64,000 bases of DNA. Source: Massilia terrae. GTDB lineage: Bacteria; Pseudomonadota; Gammaproteobacteria; Burkholderiales; Burkholderiaceae_D. The stretch spans positions 212,196 to 276,195 of the forward strand of contig NZ_JANUGU010000008.1 of the NCBI RefSeq assembly GCF_024753145.1. Reading direction: 5' to 3'. The number at the start of each line of letters is the position of its first letter. The first letter of the stretch is position 1. Of this stretch, positions 1 to 9,220 are shown one piece after another. The position numbers and the translations under genes are program-made. Below the pieces are notes generated by a model. The model saw nothing but the letters and a program-made list of their open reading frames with translations. It was not told the origin of the DNA and made no database searches.

Positions 1-188
1 GCGATATCGGCCGGGCCTGGCGCGTCGCCGAGGCGATCGAGACCGGCATGGTCGGCGTCAACACCGGCCTGATCTCGAACGAGATCGCGCCCTTCGGCGG
101 GGTCAAGCAGTCCGGCATGGGCCGCGAGGGCTCGAAGTACGGCATGGATGACTACCTGGTGATCAAGTACATCTGCATGGGGATGTAA
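1..188 (+). CDS. gabD: Succinate-semialdehyde dehydrogenase, C-terminal fragment
   Basis: The window opens inside this gene; only the last 61 codons are present, read in the frame beginning at base 3 and ending with TAA at 186-188. The tail contains GMVGVNTGLISNE, APFGGVKQSG and GREGSKYG, which match the C-terminus of the GabD branch of NAD(P)-dependent aldehyde dehydrogenases. These oxidise succinate semialdehyde to succinate in the cytoplasm during GABA breakdown. The catalytic Cys and Glu lie upstream of the window, so activity cannot be judged here. No strong terminator follows; a 6-bp inverted repeat (193-198 with 208-213) lies just after the stop. Confidence 0.85.
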   Translation, partial: DIGRAWRVAEAIETGMVGVNTGLISNEIAPFGGVKQSGMGREGSKYGMDDYLVIKYICMGM

Positions 189-215
189 GTTGCAATGCGC
201 GATATATGCATTGAA

Positions 216-230
216 TGATAATTATTATTC
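216..230 (+). promoter_or_regulatory. Candidate Fur box
   Basis: TGATAATTATTATTC matches the Fur 7-1-7 core TGATAAT-n-ATTATCA at all but the last two positions. It lies in the 116-bp gap before the first chemoreceptor gene, about 75 bp ahead of its likely start. The region is AT-rich in a GC-rich genome, so a chance match is possible. A fur gene is present at 58066-58494. Confidence 0.4.
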
Positions 231-304
231 TTGCATAGCGAAAAGTTATTGACCGATAATATGTGATCATCCACCTACCTATCCTCAATAATCAGGCATC
301 GCGA

Positions 305-1900
305 ATGAAAATTGCTGACCTACGAATCGGCACCAGGCTTGGTGCCGGTTTTACTTTGTTGCTCATCATGATGACCGTGCTGACGGCGGTCGGCTTCGTC
401 CTGCTGGGCGACTACAAGAAAAACACCAACACTTTGCTGCAGGACACGATCGCCAAGGAACGCCTGGCCATCGAGTGGCAGGGTGCGGCGGAACTGAACG
501 CGGCGCGCGCCAGCGACCTGCTGGGCGAAACCAACGACACCATCAAGTCGGCGCTGAACCAGAAGGTGGAACGCACCAGCGCCCGCATCACCGACGTCGA
601 GCGCCAGCTGACCGCACTGGTCGCGACCGACACCGGCAAGCAGATGCTGGCCGAGGTGGGCGCCAGGCGCGCCGCGTACATCAAGGCGCGCAGCGCGGCC
701 TTCGCGCCGGGCGCCGACCCGGTAGCGAGCGAGGCCGCGATGAGCGCCACCATGGCCGACTACTCCGAAGCGCTGGGCAAGCTGGCGCGCCACCAGCGCA
801 ACAAGGCCGACGCCGAAGCCGCGCTGGTGATGGCCAAGGGCGACACCGGGCGCATGCTGCTGGCCGGCCTGTGGGCGGTGTCGATCGTGCTCGCGATCGG
901 CTGGACCGTGCTGGTGACGCGCTCGATCACGCGCCCGCTGGGCGAAGCCACCGAAATGGCGGAAGCCGTCGCCCGAGGCGAGCTCGACCACCGCGAGCAC
1001 GTCTATGCGCGCGACGAGACCGGCCAGCTGCTGACGGCCCTGAACCTGATGCAGCGCGACCTGCACCGCATCGTCAGCGCCGTGCGCGACAGCAGCAGCG
1101 CGATCGCCACCGCCTCCGGCCAGATCGCGATGGGCAATGAAGACCTGTCGGCGCGCACCGAGCAGCAGGCCGGTTCGCTGGAAGAAACGGCGTCGTCGAT
1201 GGAAGAACTGACCGCCGCCGTCAAGCACAATTCGGACAATGCGCGCCAGGCCAACCAGCTGGCGGCCGACGCCTCGCAGGTGGCGGTGGCCGGCGGCCAC
1301 GTGGTGGCGCAGGTGGTGCAGACCATGGGCACGATCCACGCGTCGGCCAGCAAGATCACCGACATTATCGGCGTGATCGACGGCATCGCGTTCCAGACCA
1401 ATATCCTGGCCCTGAACGCCGCTGTCGAAGCGGCGCGCGCGGGCGAGGCCGGGCGCGGTTTCGCGGTGGTGGCCACCGAGGTACGCAGCCTGGCGCACCG
1501 CTCGGCCAGCGCGGCCAAGGAGATCAAGTCGCTGATCGAGGCCTCGGTGCGGGAAGTCGACAACGGCAGCGTGCTGGTGGAACGCGCCGGCAAGACGATG
1601 GAGGAGATCGTGCAAAGCGTCAGCCGCGTCACCGCGATCATGCGCGAGATCGCCAGCGCCGGCAGCGAGCAGGAATCGGGCATCGGCCAGATCAATCAGG
1701 CCATCGTGCAGATGGATACCGTGACCCAGCAGAACGCGGCGCTGGTCGAGGAAGCGGCCGCCGCCAGCGGCGCCCTGCGCCAGCAGGCCGCCGGGCTGGA
1801 ACAGGCGGTCAGCGTGTTCAAGCTGAGCCAGGACGCCAGCGTGCAAGCCCTGCCGCGGCGCGGGCGCAGCGACAGCCGGGCGATCGCTCTGGCAGCCTGA
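305..1900 (+). CDS. Methyl-accepting chemotaxis protein (first of tandem pair)
   Basis: This is a transmembrane chemoreceptor of 531 aa that passes ligand signals to CheA/CheW. TM1 spans about residues 11-33, followed by a periplasmic four-helix-type ligand domain. TM2 lies at about 183-203, a HAMP domain follows (about 203-256), and the cytoplasmic signalling domain carries the hairpin-tip motif DGIAFQTNILALNAAVEA. A longer reading starts with GTG at 263, but the ATG at 305 is chosen because its N-terminus (MKIADLRIGTRLGAG) aligns with that of the next gene (MRLDDLKIGTRMGAS). The ligand is unknown. A Fur-box-like sequence lies upstream and a clear terminator follows, so it is probably transcribed separately from its neighbour. 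Confidence 0.93.
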   Translation: MKIADLRIGTRLGAGFTLLLIMMTVLTAVGFVLLGDYKKNTNTLLQDTIAKERLAIEWQGAAELNAARASDLLGETNDTIKSALNQKVERTSARITDVERQLTALVATDTGKQMLAEVGARRAAYIKARSAAFAPGADPVASEAAMSATMADYSEALGKLARHQRNKADAEAALVMAKGDTGRMLLAGLWAVSIVLAIGWTVLVTRSITRPLGEATEMAEAVARGELDHREHVYARDETGQLLTALNLMQRDLHRIVSAVRDSSSAIATASGQIAMGNEDLSARTEQQAGSLEETASSMEELTAAVKHNSDNARQANQLAADASQVAVAGGHVVAQVVQTMGTIHASASKITDIIGVIDGIAFQTNILALNAAVEAARAGEAGRGFAVVATEVRSLAHRSASAAKEIKSLIEASVREVDNGSVLVERAGKTMEEIVQSVSRVTAIMREIASAGSEQESGIGQINQAIVQMDTVTQQNAALVEEAAAASGALRQQAAGLEQAVSVFKLSQDASVQALPRRGRSDSRAIALAA

Positions 1901-1920
1901 ACTCATCGCCCGCCCGCAGC

Positions 1921-1947
1921 AAGCCCGGCCTCGCGCCGGGCTTTTTT
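1921..1947 (+). terminator. Rho-independent terminator after first MCP gene
   Basis: AGCCCGGC (1922-1929) pairs with GCCGGGCT (1935-1942) around a 5-nt loop and is followed by a run of T. It closes the first chemoreceptor transcript 20 bp after the stop codon. Confidence 0.88.
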
Positions 1948-2089
1948 GTTGCCGAAGAACCTCACGAGTTGCCCGACAGTTACAAAATTTGATGCGCCGG
2001 AGCATAATGGACCGGCAGGCTTTCATGAGCCTCGCATAACAACCGGCGGGGAGACAGCCGGGGGATCATCTTTATAACGAAAACGACAA

Positions 2090-3700
2090 ATGAGACTCGA
2101 CGACCTGAAGATCGGCACCCGGATGGGCGCCAGTTATGCAATTATTTGCATATTAATGAGTTTGCTGACGGGCGTCGGCATCTGGCTGCTGCGCGATTTC
2201 GGCGTCCGCGCCGAAGAAATGATGACGGACGCGCTGGCCAAGGTCCGCATCATCAACGACTGGCGCGCGGCCACGGAACTGAACGGCGTGCGCACCGGCA
2301 TCGTGGTCATCTCGACCAACGAGGCCGAGCGCGATTCGCTGGCGGCGCAGATGAAGGACACCAGCGCCCACATCTCGGGCCTGCAGAAGCAGCTCGAAGC
2401 CCTGATCGACGACCAGAAAGGCAAGGGCCTGTACGCCAGCATCGGCGCCAAGCGCAAGGCTTACATCGCGCTGCGCGACAAGGCGATGCAGGCGCGCAAG
2501 CTGGGTGACGCCGACGAGGCCGGCACCATCGCGCGCGGCCCGATGGCGGAGGCGCAGCAGGCTTACATCGGGGAAATCAACAAGCTGGTCGAACACGAGA
2601 AAACGCTGGCGGCCGGCCTGGCCCAGGCGTTGCGGGCGCGCGGCGCGGCCGGCCAGAAAGTGCTGGGCGGGCTGTGGCTGGCGGCGCTGGCGGCGGCGCT
2701 GGCCAGCGCGGTGCTGGCCACGCGTTCGATCAGCCGCCCGCTGGCGCGCGCCGTCGAACACACCGACGCGGTGGCGCAAGGACGCCTGCACAACCGCGAG
2801 GAAGACTATGCACTCGACGAGACCGGCCAGGTGCTGTCGGCGCTGAACCGGATGAACCGCGACCTGTACCGGGTGGTGAGCGAGGTGCGCGACAGCAGCG
2901 CCTCGATCGCCTCGTCCTCGGCCCAGATCGCGCAAGGCAACGAAGACCTGTCGGCGCGCACCGAGCAGCAGGCCAGCTCGCTGGAAGAGACGGCGGCTTC
3001 GGTCGAGGAACTGACGTCCACGGTGCGCCAGAACGCGGAGCACGCGCGCCACGCCAACCACCTGGCCAGCGGCGCATCGAAGGTGGCGGAGGAAGGCGGC
3101 GCGGTGGTGGCCCAGGTGGTGCAGAGCATGGACGCGATCAACGCGTCGGCGCGCAAGATCACGGACATCATCGGCGTCATCGACGGCATCGCGTTCCAGA
3201 CCAATATCCTGGCGCTGAATGCGGCGGTGGAAGCGGCGCGCGCCGGCGAACAGGGACGCGGCTTCGCGGTAGTGGCGGCGGAGGTGCGCAACCTGGCCCA
3301 GCGTTCGGCCAGTGCGGCGAAGGAGATCAAGACCTTGATCGAGGTGTCGGTGCATGAAGTGCGCAACGGCAGCGGCCTGGTGAACAAGGCCGGCTCCACG
3401 ATGCAGCAGATCGTGACCAGCGTGCGCGAGGTGAGCGCGCTGATGCAGGACATCGCGCTGGCCACCACCGAACAGGAAGCGGGCATCAACCAGCTCGGCC
3501 AGGCCATCAGCGAGATGGACAATATGACCCAGCAGAACGCGGCGCTGGTCGAGGAAGCGGCGGCCGCCAGCGAGGCCATGCGCGAACAGGCGCAGCAGCT
3601 GGAGCAGGTGGTGAGCGTGTTCCAGCTGGAGCAGGATGCGAGCGTGCACGCGCTGCCGCGGCGGGCCGGCGGGGCGCGCAGCCTCGCGCTCGCGGCGTAG
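2090..3700 (+). CDS. Methyl-accepting chemotaxis protein (second of tandem pair)
   Basis: This 536-aa chemoreceptor has the same architecture as the gene before it: TM1 at about 12-32, a periplasmic sensing region, TM2 at about 188-210, HAMP, and a signalling domain with DGIAFQTNILALNAAVEA. Both proteins also end alike (a DASVxALPRR motif and a short Ala-rich tail), so the pair looks like a tandem duplication. The N-terminal sensing domains have diverged far more than the signalling domains, as expected if the ligands differ. The terminator at 1921-1947 separates the two genes. No che genes lie nearby, so this receptor feeds a chemotaxis core encoded elsewhere. Confidence 0.93.
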   Translation: MRLDDLKIGTRMGASYAIICILMSLLTGVGIWLLRDFGVRAEEMMTDALAKVRIINDWRAATELNGVRTGIVVISTNEAERDSLAAQMKDTSAHISGLQKQLEALIDDQKGKGLYASIGAKRKAYIALRDKAMQARKLGDADEAGTIARGPMAEAQQAYIGEINKLVEHEKTLAAGLAQALRARGAAGQKVLGGLWLAALAAALASAVLATRSISRPLARAVEHTDAVAQGRLHNREEDYALDETGQVLSALNRMNRDLYRVVSEVRDSSASIASSSAQIAQGNEDLSARTEQQASSLEETAASVEELTSTVRQNAEHARHANHLASGASKVAEEGGAVVAQVVQSMDAINASARKITDIIGVIDGIAFQTNILALNAAVEAARAGEQGRGFAVVAAEVRNLAQRSASAAKEIKTLIEVSVHEVRNGSGLVNKAGSTMQQIVTSVREVSALMQDIALATTEQEAGINQLGQAISEMDNMTQQNAALVEEAAAASEAMREQAQQLEQVVSVFQLEQDASVHALPRRAGGARSLALAA

Positions 3701-3745
3701 AAGGCGCGAAGCAGGCCAGTCGAGATCTCGAAACGAAAAAGAGAA

Positions 3746-3851
3746 CGTCATTCCCGCGCAGGCGGGAATCCCGTTCCTCAGCGTTGTGGCCGCGCTTGAT
3801 TCAGCGGCCACGCACGCAAAACGGGGTCCCCGCTTGCGCGAGGACGACGTT
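3746..3851. repeat. Dispersed palindromic intergenic repeat, copy 1
   Basis: The element begins with a short palindrome (ATTCCCGCGCAGGCGGGAAT) and ends with an outward complement of it (GGACGACGTTC). It fills the gap between the convergent MCP and mazG-like genes. The purine-rich stretch just upstream (3728-3745) resembles the flank of the copy at 58539-58568 in reverse orientation. It belongs to the widespread proteobacterial class whose spurious translation reads VIPAQAGI. Confidence 0.8.
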
Positions 3852-3854
3852 CAC

Positions 3855-4226
3855 TTAAGAGTCTTTTTCCAAATTGCGCTTGTACTCGTAGTACTTGCGC
3901 GCATCGCCGCGCACCAGGTCGGCCGGATACTTGGCGCGGTTGAGCACCATCTTCTCGTCCACCGCCGCGGCCAGGTCGACGTCGAGCTTGTCGGCCAGGC
4001 GCACCAGGTACACCAGCACGTCGGCCATCTCGTGCCGCACTTCGCGCAGCCTGGCTTCGCCCAGTTCCTCGGGCCGGCCGTCGCGCAGCCACTGGAAGTG
4101 CTCCAGCAGCTCGGCCGCTTCGACCGCCAGCGCCGACGACAGGTTCTTGGGCGTATGGAACTGGTCCCAGTCACGCTCGTCGACGAAGGCGCGCACCAGG
4201 TCGCGCAGGCGCGCCAGCTCGCTCAC
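3855..4226 (-). CDS. MazG-like nucleotide pyrophosphohydrolase
   Basis: This 123-aa cytoplasmic protein belongs to the all-alpha NTP pyrophosphatase superfamily, which hydrolyses (d)NTPs to monophosphates and often clears non-canonical nucleotides. The metal-binding pattern is visible: EAAE at residues 36-39 and EMAD at 66-69. Its size fits the short single-domain dCTPase/RS21-C6 type rather than full-length MazG. The GTG start is chosen because it overlaps the carbonic anhydrase stop in GTGA, implying translational coupling. The reading frame stays open far upstream, but that part is antisense-like shadow of carbonic anhydrase. The substrate cannot be told from sequence alone. Confidence 0.85.
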   Translation of the reverse strand: MSELARLRDLVRAFVDERDWDQFHTPKNLSSALAVEAAELLEHFQWLRDGRPEELGEARLREVRHEMADVLVYLVRLADKLDVDLAAAVDEKMVLNRAKYPADLVRGDARKYYEYKRNLEKDS

Positions 4227-4897
4227 GCCGGGATCCAGCCGTCCGCGTAGCGCGCCAGCAGCGCATCGTACTTCTGCGCCAGTTCGTCGGCGCTGGACAC
4301 GGTGATGCCCAGGTCGCGCAGCAAGCCGTCCTTCAGGCCGTACACCCAGCTGTGGATGGTCAGGTCCTGGCCGCGATCCCACGCGTCCTGCACGATGGTG
4401 GTCTGGGCGCAGTTGACCACCTGCTCGGCCACGTTCAGCTCGACCAGGCGGTCGTGCCCTTCGCCTTTCGGGATCACTTCGCCCAGGTAGCGGCCGTGCT
4501 TGTGCTTGACGTCCTGCACGTGGCGCAGCCAGTTGTCGACCAGGCCGACGCGGCGCCCGGTCAGCGCGGCGCCGACGCCGCCGCAGCCGTAGTGGCCGCA
4601 GACGATGATGTGCTTGACCTTCAGCACCTCGATCGCGAACTGCAGCACCGACAGGCAATTCAGGTCGGAGTGCACGACCACGTTGGCGACGTTGCGGTGC
4701 ACGAACATCTCGCCCGGCAGCATGCCCAGCAGTTCGTTCGCCGGCACCCGGCTGTCCGAGCAGCCGATCCACATGTACTCGGGGGCCTGCTGCGCGGCCA
4801 GCGATTTGAAGAAGTCCGGGTCTTGCGCGACCACCGAATCCGCCCACGCGCGGTTACGCGCGAACAGTTCTTTGGTGATGGGTTTGGTATTAGGCAT
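4223..4897 (-). CDS. can: Beta-class carbonic anhydrase
   Basis: This 224-aa cytoplasmic zinc enzyme interconverts CO2 and bicarbonate. The beta-class signature is complete: CSDSR at residues 46-50 (Cys46 zinc ligand, Asp48-Arg50 dyad), and GHYGC with ligands His102 and Cys105. Length and motifs fit the Can/CynT type. The ATG at 4897 is preferred over an in-frame start 42 bp upstream because the extra 14 residues look non-native and family members begin close to this point. Its stop overlaps the GTG start of the MazG-like gene, so the two form an operon. No cyanate (cyn) genes lie beside it, which favours a housekeeping role. Confidence 0.93.
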   Translation of the reverse strand: MPNTKPITKELFARNRAWADSVVAQDPDFFKSLAAQQAPEYMWIGCSDSRVPANELLGMLPGEMFVHRNVANVVVHSDLNCLSVLQFAIEVLKVKHIIVCGHYGCGGVGAALTGRRVGLVDNWLRHVQDVKHKHGRYLGEVIPKGEGHDRLVELNVAEQVVNCAQTTIVQDAWDRGQDLTIHSWVYGLKDGLLRDLGITVSSADELAQKYDALLARYADGWIPA

Positions 4898-4937
4898 GTG
4901 ATTCCTTATTCCTTGGTTCGTGCGCGGGCCGGCGGGC

Positions 4938-4975
4938 AAAAAAAACCGCCGGAGACTTGCGCCATCCAGCGGTTC
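4938..4975 (-). terminator. Probable terminator after dnaJ
   Basis: On the minus strand, AACCGC (4970-4975) can pair with GCGGTT (4945-4950), followed by a run of eight T. It lies immediately after the dnaJ stop and would end the dnaK-dnaJ transcript. The loop is long, so the structure is less certain than the others listed. Confidence 0.6.
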
Positions 4976-4979
4976 GGAC

Positions 4980-6107
4980 TTATTCGAAGAAGTCCTTCAC
5001 TTTGTCCATCCAGCCCTTGCTTTGCGGACTGTGCTTGGCGCCGCCTTCCCTGGTCAGCCGGTCGAATTCCCGCAGCAGGTCTTTCTGCTTGTCGGTCAAC
5101 TTGACCGGTGTCTCGACGGCAACATGGCAAAACAGATCGCCAGTATACCCTGAACGGACGCCCTTGATGCCCTTGCCCTTCAGGCGGAAGGTCTTGCCGG
5201 TCTGGGTGCCTTCGGGGACGGTGAACGAGACCTTGCCCGACAGGGTCGGCACTTCGATCTCGCCGCCCAGCGCGGCAGTGCTGAAGGAGATCGGCATTTC
5301 GCAGTGCAGGTCGTCGCCTTCGCGCTGGAATACCTGGTGCGGCTTGATGTGGATCTCCACGTACAGGTCGCCCGGCGGCCCGCCATTGGTGCCCGGCTCG
5401 CCGTTGCCGGTGGAGCGGATGCGCATGCCGTTGTCGATGCCGGCCGGGATCTTCACTTCCAGCGTCTTGTTGCGCTTGATGCGGCCGGCGCCGCCGCAGG
5501 CCGCGCACGGCTCCGGGATCACCTTGCCGCTGCCGTGGCACTTCGGGCAGGTCTGCTGGATCGAGAAGAAGCCCTGCTGCATGCGCACCTGGCCATGGCC
5601 GTGGCAAGTGGTGCAGGTGACCGGCTGCGTGCCCGGCTTGGCGCCGCTGCCGTGGCAGGTGTCGCACTTGTCCCAGCTCGGCACGCGGATGGTGGTGTCG
5701 TAGCCGTGGGCCGCCTGTTCCAGCGTGATCTCGAGGTTGTAGCGCAGGTCGGCGCCGCGGTACACCTGCGGGCCGGCGTTGCGGCGGCCGCCGCCGCCGA
5801 AGATGTCGCCGAAGATGTCGCCGAACGCATCGCCGAAACCGCCCTGGCCGAAGCCGCCGAAGCCGCCCGCGCCGCTGTTCGGATCGACGCCGGCGTGACC
5901 GTAGCGGTCATAGGCCTCGCGCTTCTCCGGATTGGTCAGCATCTCGTAGGCTTCCTTGACCTCCTTGAACTTCTCTTCCGCTTCCTTGTTGTCCGGATTG
6001 CGGTCAGGATGGTACTTCATCGCCAGTTTGCGATAAGCCTTCTTGATGTCCTCTTCCGAGGCTGTCTTCGCGACCCCGAGGATCTCGTAAAAATCACGCT
6101 TTGCCAT
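4980..6107 (-). CDS. dnaJ: Chaperone DnaJ (Hsp40)
   Basis: DnaJ (375 aa) is the co-chaperone that stimulates the DnaK ATPase and delivers unfolded clients. All type-I features are present in order: a J-domain (about 1-70) with HPD in YHPDRN; a Gly/Phe-rich linker (about 75-115); four zinc-binding CxxCxGxG repeats (CDTCHGSG, CTTCHGHG, CPKCHGSG, CAACGGAG); and the C-terminal substrate-binding domains. It lies downstream of dnaK on the same strand, separated by 124 bp that contain a strong hairpin terminator. I see no sigma32 promoter of its own, so it is probably read through from dnaK at reduced level. Confidence 0.97.
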   Translation of the reverse strand: MAKRDFYEILGVAKTASEEDIKKAYRKLAMKYHPDRNPDNKEAEEKFKEVKEAYEMLTNPEKREAYDRYGHAGVDPNSGAGGFGGFGQGGFGDAFGDIFGDIFGGGGRRNAGPQVYRGADLRYNLEITLEQAAHGYDTTIRVPSWDKCDTCHGSGAKPGTQPVTCTTCHGHGQVRMQQGFFSIQQTCPKCHGSGKVIPEPCAACGGAGRIKRNKTLEVKIPAGIDNGMRIRSTGNGEPGTNGGPPGDLYVEIHIKPHQVFQREGDDLHCEMPISFSTAALGGEIEVPTLSGKVSFTVPEGTQTGKTFRLKGKGIKGVRSGYTGDLFCHVAVETPVKLTDKQKDLLREFDRLTREGGAKHSPQSKGWMDKVKDFFE

Positions 6108-6151
6108 TTGCGGGCACCTTGCTGTCTATCTTCTAACGAAACGGTATGTGC

Positions 6152-6192
6152 AAAAAAACCGAGCCGAACACCACACGGTTGCTTCGGCTCGG
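6152..6192 (-). terminator. Terminator/attenuator between dnaK and dnaJ
   Basis: On the minus strand, CCGAGCCGAA (complement of 6183-6192) pairs perfectly over 10 bp with its partner at 6159-6168, and a run of seven T follows. It lies between the dnaK stop and dnaJ start, so it probably lowers dnaJ expression relative to dnaK. Confidence 0.88.
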
Positions 6193-6231
6193 CATTTTAC
6201 GCTGGATCGGCCGCGGCCAATCCATCCTGCA

Positions 6232-8175
<1,944 letters not shown>

Positions 8176-8216
8176 GATTTTTTTCCTTTTATGAAATTTT
8201 GTTTCAGATGGCTCAA

Positions 8217-8244
8217 ATATTGGGAAAAACTGCGTGCTTTCAAG
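8217..8244 (-). promoter_or_regulatory. Sigma32-type heat-shock promoter of dnaK
   Basis: On the minus strand CTTGAA (complement of 8239-8244) is followed after exactly 14 bp by CCCAATAT (complement of 8217-8224). The sigma32 consensus is CTTGAA, 13-15 bp, CCCCATnT. The site lies 42 bp before the dnaK start and uses the same spacing as the grpE promoter. Confidence 0.8.
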
Positions 8245-8275
8245 GGCTTTTGCCAGCCAACACGCAGGATTTTTC

Positions 8276-8824
8276 TTATTTCGGCTGCGCCGCGGTCACG
8301 ATGGCCGGACGCAGCAGGCGGTCGGCGATCATGTAGCCCTTTTGCAGGACGTTGACGACGGTATTCGCTTCCTGGTCGGCCGGCACCACGGCCACGGCCT
8401 GGTGCTTGTTCGGGTCGAGCTTGTCGCCCGGCTGGGGCATCACTTCGACCAGGCGGTTGCGTTCGAACGCGGCGGTCAGCTGCTTGAGCGTCATCTCGAC
8501 GCCTTCGCGGAGGGCGTTCACGTCGCCGGACTCGACCTTGAGGGCCATCTCGAGGCTGTCGCGTACCGGCAACAGCGCTTCGGCGAAACTTTCGACGGCA
8601 AACTTGTGGGCCTTGCTCACATCTTCCTGGGCGCGGCGGCGGATGTTCTCGGCGTCGGCCTTGGCGCGCATGAAGGCGTCATGCATCTCGGCCAGCTTGG
8701 CCTCGGTGGCGGACAGCTGGGCTTCCAGGCCGGTCTCGGCGGCGGCTTCCTGGGCCGGCGCCGGCTGGGAGGCTTCCTGGCCTTCCGCCTGGTTCGGCAG
8801 CTCTTGGTTTTCTTGGTCTTGCAT
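8276..8824 (-). CDS. grpE: Nucleotide exchange factor GrpE
   Basis: GrpE (182 aa) releases ADP from DnaK and acts as a thermosensor. The N-terminal 40 residues are low-complexity and charged, followed by the long dimerisation helix (ETGLEAQLSATEAKLAEMHD) and a C-terminal beta domain with GYMIADRLLRPAIVTA, the family signature. A sigma32 promoter lies about 70-97 bp upstream, and dnaK follows 100 bp downstream with its own promoter. An RBS (GGAGA) precedes the ATG. Confidence 0.97.
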   Translation of the reverse strand: MQDQENQELPNQAEGQEASQPAPAQEAAAETGLEAQLSATEAKLAEMHDAFMRAKADAENIRRRAQEDVSKAHKFAVESFAEALLPVRDSLEMALKVESGDVNALREGVEMTLKQLTAAFERNRLVEVMPQPGDKLDPNKHQAVAVVPADQEANTVVNVLQKGYMIADRLLRPAIVTAAQPK

Positions 8825-8893
8825 CGGAAAAATCTCCTCGAATCAGGGACTTGGCGGTAGTGGGAATTGATCCTGCCAGTCGTACAGGCCCGC

Positions 8894-8921
8894 ATATGGG
8901 GCGTACTCCGACATTTTCAAG
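8894..8921 (-). promoter_or_regulatory. Sigma32 heat-shock promoter of grpE
   Basis: On the minus strand CTTGAA (complement of 8916-8921), 14 bp, then CCCCATAT (complement of 8894-8901): a full match to the sigma32 consensus. No CIRCE operator for HrcA is seen near it. Confidence 0.88.
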
Positions 8922-9100
8922 GGGAATGCAGAGCAAAATGACAAATCGCCCGGCGGCGCCGAAAAGCGTTGTATGTGTACTATTTGTTACAAAATTTACG
9001 CACTCGGGGATACTTTCAAGAACCAGTCGATCTAATATGAGATGTGCAAGCTTATGTAGCGCACAACGTACGGTTTCGCCAATTCGACTGGAACCCAATC

Positions 9101-9193
9101 ATGAAATTACAATTGATCAGCGCCGCGATCGTGGCCTACACCATCGTCGCGATGGCGTGGATCTGCTACGCCGGGGTGGGGGCACAGCCCTGA
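9101..9193 (+). CDS. Possible 30-aa membrane peptide
   Basis: A short reading frame (MKLQLISAAIVAYTIVAMAW...) ends at TGA 9191-9193 and encodes one hydrophobic helix. It lies in a 396-bp stretch between grpE and hemH that otherwise holds only the grpE promoter. A weak GGA stands about 9 bp before the ATG, and I found no convincing promoter. It resembles small single-TM proteins but has no recognised family, so it may be chance. Confidence 0.3.
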   Translation: MKLQLISAAIVAYTIVAMAWICYAGVGAQP

Positions 9194-9220
9194 CAAGCTG
9201 ACATTGTAACAGCCGGGTGC

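Noticed and set aside
239..262. Sigma28 (FliA) promoter before the first MCP gene
   Set aside because: ACCGATAA resembles the -10, but no TAAAGTTT-like -35 stands 11 bp upstream.
3855..4847. A 330-codon frame joining the MazG-like gene with upstream sequence
   Set aside because: Its first two thirds are a shifted reading of carbonic anhydrase. The real gene starts at the GTG at 4226.
8825..9100. CIRCE operator for HrcA upstream of grpE
   Set aside because: I looked for TTAGCACTC-N9-GAGTGCTAA in the gaps before grpE and dnaK and saw no match.
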